From the NCBI GenBank assembly GCA_964429355.1, contig CAYSCH010000098.1, positions 1 to 25,558 on the forward strand: 25,558 bases of DNA, in the 5' to 3' direction. The DNA comes from JAAYAY01 sp964429355. Its GTDB lineage: Bacteria > Planctomycetota > Planctomycetia > Pirellulales > Thermoguttaceae. Shown one piece after another: positions 1 to 7,223 of the stretch (position 1 is the first letter of the stretch; each line of letters opens with the position of its first letter). The notes below the pieces were generated by a model. It worked only from the letters and a program-made list of their open reading frames with translations, searched no databases and was not told where the DNA came from. A program made the translations under genes and the position numbers.

Positions 1-55
1 ATTATTAGTGACGCCCTCAAGACTGGCATTCCAGAACGAGGGCGTGAAAGGGTCT
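1..55. repeat. 55-bp exact direct repeat, copy A (window edge)
   Basis: Bases 1-55 are identical to 694-748. The offset of 693 bp equals 231 codons, so both copies code for the same peptide (DPFTPSFWNASLEGVTNN) in the metzincin frame. The identity stops at base 56. The copy starts exactly at the window's first base, as expected if a contig ended at a repeated k-mer. A genuine in-frame tandem domain repeat of 231 residues is the other half of the explanation. Confidence 0.95.
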
Positions 56-1797
56 TGGATCGTGCCGGTGGTCGTTACTACATTGCTCCAGGCATTGTCA
101 CTGTCCTGAGCGCGAGCGAAGTAGCGGCTGGTTCCCAGCGGGAAGCTGCTGGCGGAACCCGACCAAACCCACCCGCCACTGCTGCTTGTGTCCGTATAGA
201 GAAGCTGGTCCGTCCCCACGTCCAGCACGCCGTTGCCGTTGCTGTCCCGGTAGAACTCGACCTTACTCACCGAAACATCGTCGCTGACGCTGTTGGCCGT
301 TAGCGTCAGGTTATTGGGGCGAGTCACCGGGTCGGGGCTGTCTGATAACGAGCCGATGGAAGGTGCAACGTTCAAACGGTCATCTGCGGGCATTTCCGCT
401 GCAATAGTCCCGAGGTTCCGCGTTTCAACCTTTGTGTTTGTTGCGGCGTCATAGAGTTCCAGGTAAATATCGGCGGTATCCAACGATGACCACTCGAACC
501 AGGACGAGTTCACGTCGAACGTGACGTAGTGCCAGTCAGACGCATTCCCGTTGACCGAATATGTAGTTGAGGTGGTGATCCAATCGTCGGTCGTCACAAC
601 GTCGTTATCGAAGATCTTCACATAGAACTGACCAGCCACGTTTGAATCAACATCGAAGCCGACTCTCAGGGAACTATAGGCTTCATCGCCATCATTATTA
701 GTGACGCCCTCAAGACTGGCATTCCAGAACGAGGGCGTGAAAGGGTCTGGGGCTGACCAATTCACCCATACCTCAAAGTAGTCGATGTAACCGGAGTCTG
801 TGGACGCCTGATCATCAGCGGAGAGATACCAAGTCCGGTTCGGCGACAGGCCGTCCCAGTTGTGGCAGCCAGTTTCGGTTTCGTCAATGTTGTCTGTCCC
901 ACCTCCCGCATTGTCCCACACAGTTCTGTTGTACCAACTGCTTCCCTGTTGTGTCGTAGCCCAGACCTCCAAATCGCCAATGTAGGTGTGCTTGATCTGA
1001 TAACGCAGATCAACACTGGTAACGGTCGCGTTGGATGGCGCACCGGACGTTGTAATGCTGCTCGATATCCAGTTACCCACCGCGCCGTCATCAGGAATGT
1101 TATAATTGGAGGTGTTTGTTGCATGAAGCGTGCCGGTACTAGCGACTTCAGACAAAAGGCCCCCCATGTCACTCGTGTGGTCGTGGGTGTAACCCAACAA
1201 GTGTCCCGCTTCGTGGCCGATTAAGGCCGATAGGTCGCCGACGTAGGTTCCGAGGTGTGTGGTGGTCAGGGCGTCAGTAAAGACGAGGGCGTTGTCTTGA
1301 GGGTTGGTGTTGCCAACATCCAGCTTCTCTGCCAAGCCGCTAAAGACGCCATAAGCGGCAAACGGTGACGAATCGCCCCCTGCGTAAATCGTGGAGTGTG
1401 GAACGCCAGCGGCAGGTGTGTCGAGGGTGAAGACAACGCCAACATCAGCAAACGTTTGTTGAACATTTTCCAGCACGCCCGCAACGACCAACTGTTCCTG
1501 TCCTGCGAATGTGCTCGGTGCCTGAAAGGCTGGAATGTCGATGTTGTCAACCTTGACGGGGCCTTTGTAGCCCACTCCCTTTGCACCGTCGAAATCGAGG
1601 TAGACGAGTTGGCCACGGAGGTTGTCAAGATTCGGATCGACCAAGTGCATCCCAGGCAATTCGGGTGAGGCTCCGATCGACAGCAATCTCCGATCCTCCA
1701 ATAATTCGCATCGAAGAGGCCGATGCTGCGGGCTGAGATCTCGGTGTCGTCTCGAGACTCGGTTTGCCAGTCGCGACTTCGGAATGCCACGCAACAT
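1..1797 (-). CDS. Secreted metzincin-type metalloprotease with P-domain and tandem jelly-roll/Ig-like repeats (C-terminus beyond window)
   Basis: Reading the minus strand from ATG 1795-1797 gives 599 codons without a stop to the window edge. GGAGG lies 8 nt upstream of the ATG. Residues 30-40 (CELLEDRRLL) match the planctomycete extracellular N-terminal motif. About residues 65-205 form a matrixin-like catalytic region ending in HEAGHLLGYTH, a full metzincin HExxHxxGxxH zinc site starting at H195, with a Met (SDMGG) shortly after that could be the Met-turn. Residues ~230-347 look like a proprotein-convertase P-domain (HTYIGDLEV, GGGTDNIDET, NWDGLSPN). Residues ~350-470 are a jelly-roll-like module and ~476-580 an Ig-like module with a calcium-loop motif, DSNGNGVLD. 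A second jelly-roll copy starts at ~582 and runs off the edge. It is probably an exported protease or adhesin. The substrate is unknown and the C-terminus is missing. Confidence 0.88.
   Translation of the reverse strand, partial: MLRGIPKSRLANRVSRRHRDLSPQHRPLRCELLEDRRLLSIGASPELPGMHLVDPNLDNLRGQLVYLDFDGAKGVGYKGPVKVDNIDIPAFQAPSTFAGQEQLVVAGVLENVQQTFADVGVVFTLDTPAAGVPHSTIYAGGDSSPFAAYGVFSGLAEKLDVGNTNPQDNALVFTDALTTTHLGTYVGDLSALIGHEAGHLLGYTHDHTSDMGGLLSEVASTGTLHATNTSNYNIPDDGAVGNWISSSITTSGAPSNATVTSVDLRYQIKHTYIGDLEVWATTQQGSSWYNRTVWDNAGGGTDNIDETETGCHNWDGLSPNRTWYLSADDQASTDSGYIDYFEVWVNWSAPDPFTPSFWNASLEGVTNNDGDEAYSSLRVGFDVDSNVAGQFYVKIFDNDVVTTDDWITTSTTYSVNGNASDWHYVTFDVNSSWFEWSSLDTADIYLELYDAATNTKVETRNLGTIAAEMPADDRLNVAPSIGSLSDSPDPVTRPNNLTLTANSVSDDVSVSKVEFYRDSNGNGVLDVGTDQLLYTDTSSSGGWVWSGSASSFPLGTSRYFARAQDSDNAWSNVVTTTGTIQDPFTPSFWNASLEGVTNN
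694..748. repeat. 55-bp exact direct repeat, copy B
   Basis: This is the internal copy of the repeat at 1-55. It marks the start of the first jelly-roll plus Ig-like unit of the metzincin protein, right after the P-domain. The identity does not extend past base 748. Confidence 0.95.
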
Positions 1798-2484
1798 GCT
1801 TCGTACCTCCCGGGATGATCAAGGCGACCTGCGAGGGCTCGCGATTGGAGCCTTTGGTGAAGAACTCTCGCGATTCACGAGCGCGCAATGCGAACTGGAG
1901 TCTGCCAGAAGCGCAGAACAAGACGTTTGCCCCAATCGATCCATTTCGCACCAATCGGTCGCCGCTGCCAATTGCTGGCCTGTCTGAGCGACGATGAGTC
2001 GTGTGACAAACCAGCCCGCGTTGAAGATGCCCCTTCCGTCCGATTGAGCGTCCCCAATTGTGAGTACTGCTCTTTGAGATGTCAATAGACTAATATTGTC
2101 AGCCCTGGTTGGCACAAATGCCCTACTGCAAGAACCGGGGCGGCTGGGCAGGCTCTCAAGAAAGAGAACCCGATAGAAGTGCGGCTGTTGCGGAAGCTAC
2201 CCAAAAGCCGTTACGAACGCAGTAGCAGCCCTGTCTGGGCACCGTGACCCGTGACCCGAATGAGTCGCCTCGACGGGCTGCCGTTCTGAGGCTGAAACCG
2301 ACCCATCAAAATCGTTGGCGATTGAAATAATCGCGAAAGTTCCCCCTAACGAATCTTGGGGTAAGACACTGCGTCTTGGGTGGAAGTTTCCTGAAAGCTC
2401 CCTTATCCGGCTGCTCTTGGTTGCCTGCCTTCCTCGACGAAGGGATTTCCCGAAAACACTCGCGGAATTTGCTACCTGTAGCGG
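1798..2484. other. Intergenic stretch between the PEP-CTERM and metzincin genes
   Basis: I see no convincing gene in these 687 bases. The open frames present have no family resemblance, lack ribosome-binding sites and overlap each other on both strands. The segment holds a candidate promoter for the metzincin gene near 2057-2085. It also has a small dyad at 2369-2383 (AAGAC-N5-GTCTT), just downstream of the PEP-CTERM stop, with no T-tract. The rest is unexplained. Confidence 0.6.
2057..2085 (-). promoter_or_regulatory. Candidate sigma-70-type promoter for the metzincin gene
   Basis: On the minus strand a perfect -35 TTGACA (2085-2080) is followed after 17 bp by CACAAT (2062-2057), which matches TATAAT at four of six positions. 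The predicted leader is about 250 nt, which is long, so this is a weak call. Confidence 0.3.
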
Positions 2485-3162
2485 CTATGGTCTACGTCTC
2501 CGGCGAAGCCTGAAACCAAGCATCCCCATCGTGCCCAGTCCCAGCCAAGCGACAGCCGCGGTTGGCTCTGGAACGGGGTTGGAGGCCTGCGTGCCAAGCA
2601 CCGTGACTGAACCACCCAAAACCTCGATATCGGTATATTCAGTGTATGACGCGTCAAAGAACTGCGTATTTCCTGGGCCCGTAAGTACGGAAATCTGAAA
2701 CGTGTGTTCCGCATTCGGCGCAACCGCCCCGACATGCTCAACTTCGAGTCGGGCGAGCAGTGCCCCCGGGGCCGTCGTAGGGAGCCCCATATCAAAAAAA
2801 TCGCCGCTGTAATCACCGCCAGAGTAGATATCCCTGAGTTCGGGACTCGATTCAACGACCGAACCGAAGAACAACCCAGAAACGTTGCCTTCGAAAACGT
2901 AGCCCGGCATCACACTCGGATCCGGCTGTGCTGCCGCAAACCTGAGGACGCTTGTCCCGCTTGTTGGCAGGATCTGAAACTTGAAATTGTAGGAAGCCAA
3001 GCCCACACCCTCAGGGCTGCTCAGGAGCACATCCACGAAGTGCGGACCAGCATCACCCTCCGTGAAACTGAGATCACCAACGGTGACGACAGTTGATGCT
3101 TCTGCATGGCCAAACGAAAAGGCCAAGATAATCAACGCAATAAGGACGCCCGTTCGACTCAT
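2485..3162 (-). CDS. PEP-CTERM sorting domain protein
   Basis: This 225-residue exported protein of unknown function carries a signal peptide at residues 1-22 (LIALIILAF core, cleavage near HAEA|S). The C-terminus has the full PEP-CTERM signature: a VPEP motif, a hydrophobic stretch (AVAWLGLGTMGML) and an arginine-rich tail (RLRRRRRP). Such tails are recognised by exosortase and are common in biofilm- and polysaccharide-making bacteria. The central ~150 residues are beta-rich and lack cysteines. They read like a cohesin- or calx-beta-like extracellular fold, but I cannot assign it. ATG 3160-3162 is preceded by AGGGGA at good spacing. No exosortase gene is visible in the window, so it must be encoded elsewhere. 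Confidence 0.9.
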   Translation of the reverse strand: MSRTGVLIALIILAFSFGHAEASTVVTVGDLSFTEGDAGPHFVDVLLSSPEGVGLASYNFKFQILPTSGTSVLRFAAAQPDPSVMPGYVFEGNVSGLFFGSVVESSPELRDIYSGGDYSGDFFDMGLPTTAPGALLARLEVEHVGAVAPNAEHTFQISVLTGPGNTQFFDASYTEYTDIEVLGGSVTVLGTQASNPVPEPTAAVAWLGLGTMGMLGFRLRRRRRP

Positions 3163-3220
3163 TGTTTCCCCTTTCCCCGGATACTCATACGGTCGCTCAC
3201 GTCAGCTTCTTCAGCTTCAA

Positions 3221-3249
3221 CTTCTAATTGCCTCGTATACCCGTGTCAA
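3221..3249 (-). promoter_or_regulatory. Candidate sigma-70-type promoter for the PEP-CTERM gene
   Basis: On the minus strand TTGACA (3249-3244), a 17-bp spacer and TAGAAG (3226-3221) lie about 60 bp upstream of the start codon. The -35 box is perfect and the -10 box matches four of six. I see no sigma-54 motif here. Confidence 0.4.
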
Positions 3250-3434
3250 TCATTAATCTCACGTACAACGGCTTGCGAAACTCCTCCCTGAGTTCCATGA
3301 ACATCCTGCCACTCTTACCTCAACCGTTTCGCGTTCATCGGCTGATCCAGTCTTTCCTGTTCTCTTGGAAAGCCCACCCAGCACCGTCCCAGCTCGGTTC
3401 CGCCGCCAGACTCGCACCAGATAACCGCCCCTAA

Positions 3435-3656
3435 GCTCAATCGCAGCAACAAGTTAGCATTGAACGGGCAAAGGAGCTGGCGGCGAAACTTGGGTGGGAG
3501 AATGTCTCGTTTCCGATTCTCGATCTGGATAGGGCGGAAGAAGCTCTCCGCGGCTCGGCCTTCGATCTGGTGACGGCCGCCCATGTCTTTCATTCCGACC
3601 TGGAGCGGTGTCATCACCTGCCCGGTCGGCGCCGTGGCACGGATGGAGTACGATGA
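3435..3656 (+). pseudogene. Remnant of a class I SAM-dependent methyltransferase
   Basis: The frame between stops at 3432 and 3654 has no start codon. About 50 residues of it (VSIERAKELAAKLGWENVSF, then LDLD, then FDLVTAAHVFH) look like the middle of a Rossmann-fold methyltransferase: the segment after motif I, the acidic loop and the FDLV strand. The SAM-binding glycine motif upstream and the C-terminal half downstream are both missing. After HVFH the frame turns into unrelated sequence. This is a judgement from sequence pattern only. The fragment is too short and broken to be functional. Confidence 0.5.
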
Positions 3657-3808
3657 CCTGGAGCAATCATGCAGAGAGGCTCCTGCAAGACCCGTCAGCC
3701 GCCCATGTATTAGCCCGGATTATTGCCTGGAAAGTGTGGGAAGGCGTAACGCTGGTGCTCGCCACGCCCATCGCTTCGCTCTGAGCGTGCCACCCGAACG
3801 CCCATGTG

Positions 3809-4792
3809 TTAGAGTTGCCGAATGCTGGTGACTTCGTAGATGGGCGCGAAGTCAGTCCCGTCTTCCGGTCGCTTGGAGATCTGCCCGCGAATTTCCACGA
3901 AGTCGCCGCGTTCGAAGCCAGACAGGCTCGCCGAGTCTTTGATCAGGACACTGCCCCCAAAATCGTCGGTTTCTCGATCGATGGGGATGTAGCGGAGTTT
4001 CCAGCACCGATCCGCTTCAAGATACTCAAGTTGCCCGCGAAGACGGGTGTAGTCGTCGGACCACCCGTAGCGGCCAGCCGATGCTTCCTCGTCCACGCGA
4101 GTGGGGATTCGCACGGCGATTCCGCTATCCGTATCCGTAGCCGACGCCAACTGAACTCGGTCGTCTCGCACGGTTCCTGCTCCGCGGTTGACGGGGGGCA
4201 GGTCGTTGATATCGACTGGGGCGCTTCGTGACGACATGGCCCCGGTGCCCTGCGAACGGCTGGCACGGCCAGTTGACTGGCCGGCGAAAGACGGTTCTCG
4301 GGGCGCCAAGGTTTGGACGACTCGGCGAGGCTCTTCCAGTGTCCCGGTCGATGCAGTGACGCTGGAAACGGTACCCACGGACCGCGGTGGTTCAGTGCCG
4401 GAGCGGGGCTGCGTTGCCGCCAATAATTCCTCGGGCGATAGTTCGCGACGAGCGGAGACCGGGATATCGATGTGGTCGCCGGGCCGAGGAGCCGTTTCCT
4501 GACCGGGAGGTGTGGCCGAGTTGGAGGCCAGGCGGGCGGCTGGCTCCGCCTCAACGGGCAAGCCGCTGATCGATGGGGGCGATTCGAACGTTCCGCGTGC
4601 CGGGGAAGCGGCGGCGGAACGCGGATAGTAGGGGTCAACCGTGGAACGCCTTGTGATCTCACCCGTTGCCGGAGGCGCAATCTTGGTCTGCCCATAGAAA
4701 GGATCCATGGGAATCTGGGCGTCCTGGCCTTGGCAGCCGACGATGGTTGCGATGGAGAGCACGAATAAGGCTGGAATTCTCAGCCGAATCAT
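3809..4792 (-). CDS. Lipoprotein with disordered linker and C-terminal OB-like domain
   Basis: This 327-residue protein is predicted to be lipid-anchored, with function unknown. The start chosen is ATG 4790-4792, which has AAAGGAG upstream and opens directly into the signal peptide. An upstream ATG at 4834 would add 14 charged residues before it. The signal ends in a lipobox near residue 20 (SIATIVGC). Residues ~21-240 are rich in Pro, Ser, Ala, Thr and Arg with no repeats I can define, and are probably disordered. The last ~85 residues (LRGQLEYLEADRCWKLRY, GSVLIKD, GDFVEIRGQI) look like a compact beta-barrel of OB type. It is first of three exported proteins encoded in the same direction. 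Confidence 0.82.
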   Translation of the reverse strand: MIRLRIPALFVLSIATIVGCQGQDAQIPMDPFYGQTKIAPPATGEITRRSTVDPYYPRSAAASPARGTFESPPSISGLPVEAEPAARLASNSATPPGQETAPRPGDHIDIPVSARRELSPEELLAATQPRSGTEPPRSVGTVSSVTASTGTLEEPRRVVQTLAPREPSFAGQSTGRASRSQGTGAMSSRSAPVDINDLPPVNRGAGTVRDDRVQLASATDTDSGIAVRIPTRVDEEASAGRYGWSDDYTRLRGQLEYLEADRCWKLRYIPIDRETDDFGGSVLIKDSASLSGFERGDFVEIRGQISKRPEDGTDFAPIYEVTSIRQL

Positions 4793-4987
4793 CAGGGGGA
4801 CTCCTTTCCGCCGCGATGATGATGGCACGCTCAAGGAAGTGGTGATCCGAGGCAGTCTGTACCCGCCACTGGCACCTATTGGGGGCGATAATGCCTGATT
4901 CCGGGTCGTAGGTCCAGGCCAATTTCCGGTTTAGAACCGAATGGCATGTCTGATCGATGCCTTTTGGAGAGAATCAAGACGGCTTGC

Positions 4988-5420
4988 CTATTTGGCAGCC
5001 AATGCCGGGTCCGCCACGGACTGAATCTGGGTCACGTAGGGATTCTGGATCCTCTTGGGGGCGGAGGCTAGATTGGGTTTGGCGGATTGTTCTTTTGCCG
5101 GCTGGGGAACGAACTTGTTCTGGATGATCTCCGGCGTCGGCTCCACGATCTCCGGCGTGGTGATGTACGGAGGGTAGGCCCAAGGTCCATAGCCGTAGGT
5201 CCGGGGCACCGGCATTTCGTAATAGACGGGGGGATGAAGCGCGAAATAGGGTGGCAATCGAATCGCACCGACGTTGTAGAGGTCGGAGAGGTCGGCCGGA
5301 TAGGGACTGCTCCAGACATGGGAGCCACACCCAAAGTCACTCGCCTGGGCTGGCATGCCCAGAAAAACGATGGANNNNNNNNNNCAATACCAAGGCGGAG
5401 ATACCAAGTCGTTGTACCAT
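4988..5420 (-). CDS. Short secreted Pro/Tyr-rich protein, interrupted by the assembly gap
   Basis: The segment right of the gap starts MVQRLGISALVL (ATG 5418-5420, GGAG 8 nt upstream). The segment left of it continues SIVFLGMPAQA|SDFG. Together they make one signal peptide with cleavage near AQA. With exactly 10 unknown bases the two halves are out of frame, so the gap length is nominal rather than real. The mature ~115 residues contain SDLYNVGAIRLPPYFALHPP, several YGYGPWAYPP-like segments and two cysteine-free tails rich in Pro and Gln. This resembles short conserved secreted proteins seen in planctomycetes, with no known function. The stop is TAG at 4988-4990. Confidence 0.75.
5375..5384. 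other. Assembly gap (10 N)
   Basis: Ten unknown bases form a scaffold join inside the signal peptide of the minus-strand gene at 4988-5420. Reading frames on either side imply that the true gap is not 10 bases. Confidence 0.99.
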
Positions 5421-5566
5421 CGAAGCTGCTCCGGAGGCTGATTCCCATGAGAGAATTCCTCAGTCGAGGAACCCATGTCTTCCAGCCTAATTGAAACAGC
5501 CCGAACAGCAACAAAAAAACGCCAAACACTCTCCGGTGGGGTGCCAGGGATCGACTGCCAGCGTTG

Positions 5567-5583
5567 CCACTTCTCCGAAGTGG
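5567..5583 (-). terminator. Hairpin downstream of the small lipoprotein gene
   Basis: CCACTTC-TCC-GAAGTGG is a perfect 7-bp stem with a 3-nt loop, 18 bp past the stop of the minus-strand gene ending at 5602. There is no clear T-run on the minus side. It may be a terminator or an RNA-stabilising hairpin. Confidence 0.35.
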
Positions 5584-5601
5584 TTTCAGGACCCGGCAAC
5601 G

Positions 5602-5811
5602 TCAAGGGCCGGCATGACCGAGCCCCTCTTCTTTTGAGAAATAGGGTTCCGGAAGAGCGTATTTCTCGCCAGTGCCGGGCAATTGCGAGGCTTCGGTCTG
5701 GATTTCCCCAAGGTCTTTTTCGGTCAAACGTCTGGAACAGCCCGTCATCGCGGTCGTTGCAGCAAGCATCCACGCACCGAGTAGGATGAGCAGAATCCGT
5801 GAGGTTGACAT
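5602..5811 (-). CDS. Small lipoprotein, function unknown
   Basis: This 69-residue protein starts at ATG 5809-5811, with AGGA about 10 nt upstream. Residues 1-23 are a signal peptide (ILLILLGAWMLAATTAMTGC) ending in an MTGC lipobox. The mature part is only ~46 residues and charged (SRRLTEKDLGEIQTEASQ, then a Pro/Tyr/Phe stretch). Extending the frame to the ATG at 5946 adds an Arg/Gly/Pro-rich leader that would hide the signal peptide, so I reject that start. It runs divergently from queG across 152 bp. The family is not recognised. Confidence 0.7.
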   Translation of the reverse strand: MSTSRILLILLGAWMLAATTAMTGCSRRLTEKDLGEIQTEASQLPGTGEKYALPEPYFSKEEGLGHAGP

Positions 5812-5963
5812 AGGCGAGTATCCTGGAAGAATCTTGACGAATCCCATCTGCAACAACCAGCCTCCGGCCCGAATTGGCCTGCCCAGAGGACAAGCCTCCA
5901 TTGTAACCTGGGACCAAGGTCGCCCGCGAGGTCGCCCGGGAACCACTTTTTTCAGGATTTCCG

Positions 5964-7121
5964 ATGTCTGCCCACGATCTCACCGAGGCCTTGCGATCCG
6001 AGGCCAAACGGCTTGGATTCTGCCATGTCGGAGTGTGTGGTGCCGTTCAGCCGCCCGGATTTGGACGGCTGCAGGAGTGGCTTCAGGCAGGGTACGGCGG
6101 CCAGATGCACTACGTGGCAGACCGGTTGGATTCCTACCGGCACCCAGAGCACGTCTTGTCCGGAGCGAAAAGTCTCGTGGTTCTGGCGACCGACTACTGC
6201 AATATCGACCCGGAGGCGCGCCGTGGCGGAGAAGGTCGGCTGGCACGCTATGCCTGGGGACTGGACTATCATGATGTGCTGCATGAGAGGCTGAAACGCC
6301 TCGCAGAGTTTCATCGTGAACTGACCCCGGATGCCCATGTCCGCGGTGTGGTGGATACGGCTCCCCTTATGGAGCGGGAATTCGCCGTCCTCGCAGGGCT
6401 CGGATGGATCGGCAAAAACACGCTGCTGCTGACTCGCGAGCAAGGCAGTTGGTTGTTTCTGTCCGTCCTTTTGACGACGGTGGAGCTCGAGTACGACAGG
6501 CCGTTTTCAACCAATCATTGCGGCACATGCAGCGCCTGTGTCGACGCTTGTCCAACCGGCGCCCTGGTCGCGCCCTATCTGCTCGACGCTCGGCGGTGCA
6601 TCAGTTATTTGACGATTGAGCTGCGGGGGTTGCCACCGTCCGGACTTCGCGAAGCGACGGATGATTGGCTGTTTGGATGCGATATCTGTCAGGATGTCTG
6701 CCCGTGGAACCAACGTCGCAGCCGGCAGGCCAATCGAGACTTGGGGAATGAGGAATTCCTGCCTGTCGGCGGTGAGACATTTCTGGACCTGATCCGTTTG
6801 TTCAGCCTCGATGATGAAGGCTTCCGCTCCCGGTTCCGGAAAACACCGCTCTGGCGGGCGAAGCGTCGTGGACTGCTCCGCAACGGGGCCTTGATTCTTG
6901 GCTGCCAGCGTCCGCCCGGGGCGGTGACGGCGCTGGTTCGCGGTCTCAACGACCGGGAGCCGCTTGTGCGAGCCTCCTGTGCTTGGGCACTGGGACGCAT
7001 CGGGGATGCGCCCAGCCGTGCCAGGTTGCACCAGCGTCTGACCCTTGAGGTGGATGCCGATGTCCGCGACGAAATCCAGCGAGCTCTGGGGCTGGAGGGA
7101 GGCGTGACGGGCGAGGAATGA
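5964..7121 (+). CDS. queG: Epoxyqueuosine reductase QueG
   Basis: QueG catalyses the last step of queuosine synthesis, reducing epoxyqueuosine in tRNA to queuosine using cobalamin and two [4Fe-4S] clusters. The 385-residue length is normal. Visible are the GFCHVGVCGA N-terminus, the DTAPLMERE segment with the catalytic Asp, GWIGKNTLLL, and two ferredoxin-type motifs, CGTCSACVDACPTGAL and CDICQDVCPWN. The last ~80 residues (PLVRASCAWALGRIGD) form a HEAT-like repeat, as in family members that carry this C-terminal tail. ATG 5964 has AGGA 8 nt upstream. It stands alone, convergent with the MFS gene 102 bp downstream. Confidence 0.96.
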   Translation: MSAHDLTEALRSEAKRLGFCHVGVCGAVQPPGFGRLQEWLQAGYGGQMHYVADRLDSYRHPEHVLSGAKSLVVLATDYCNIDPEARRGGEGRLARYAWGLDYHDVLHERLKRLAEFHRELTPDAHVRGVVDTAPLMEREFAVLAGLGWIGKNTLLLTREQGSWLFLSVLLTTVELEYDRPFSTNHCGTCSACVDACPTGALVAPYLLDARRCISYLTIELRGLPPSGLREATDDWLFGCDICQDVCPWNQRRSRQANRDLGNEEFLPVGGETFLDLIRLFSLDDEGFRSRFRKTPLWRAKRRGLLRNGALILGCQRPPGAVTALVRGLNDREPLVRASCAWALGRIGDAPSRARLHQRLTLEVDADVRDEIQRALGLEGGVTGEE

Positions 7122-7223
7122 GGCAAGCCGGTCGGCAGGGAGCGAGTTTCCTGTTCCTGGTTCGGAAGAACGGGACTTTGAAAGACACTGGCCCCTGAAC
7201 CATGGCCGCCCAGACAATCCCAG

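Larger units (their letters stand above)
3163..3808. other. Intergenic stretch with gene debris
   Basis: These 646 bases contain the PEP-CTERM promoter at the left and a methyltransferase-like remnant at 3435-3656. A short frame at 3653-3784 (43 codons, ATG overlapping the remnant's stop) has no recognisable similarity and no ribosome-binding site. No intact gene is visible. The stretch separates the lower-GC left part of the window from the higher-GC rest. Confidence 0.6.

Noticed and set aside
762..1172. Minus-strand open frame of 136 codons and several overlapping plus-strand frames in 800-2000
   Set aside because: They are out-of-frame readings of the metzincin gene, which is open to the window edge.
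1819..2115. 98-codon minus frame upstream of the metzincin start
   Set aside because: In the same frame but separated by a stop; composition is not coding-like, no Shine-Dalgarno, and the GGAGG plus CELLEDRRLL motif fixes the true start at 1797.
3653..3784. 43-codon frame with a hydrophobic C-terminal half, ATG overlapping the methyltransferase remnant's stop
   Set aside because: No ribosome-binding site and no recognisable family; noted only as part of the debris region.
5602..5946. Longer start (ATG 5946) for the small lipoprotein
   Set aside because: Adds a 45-residue leader that would mask the signal peptide; ATG 5811 directly precedes it.
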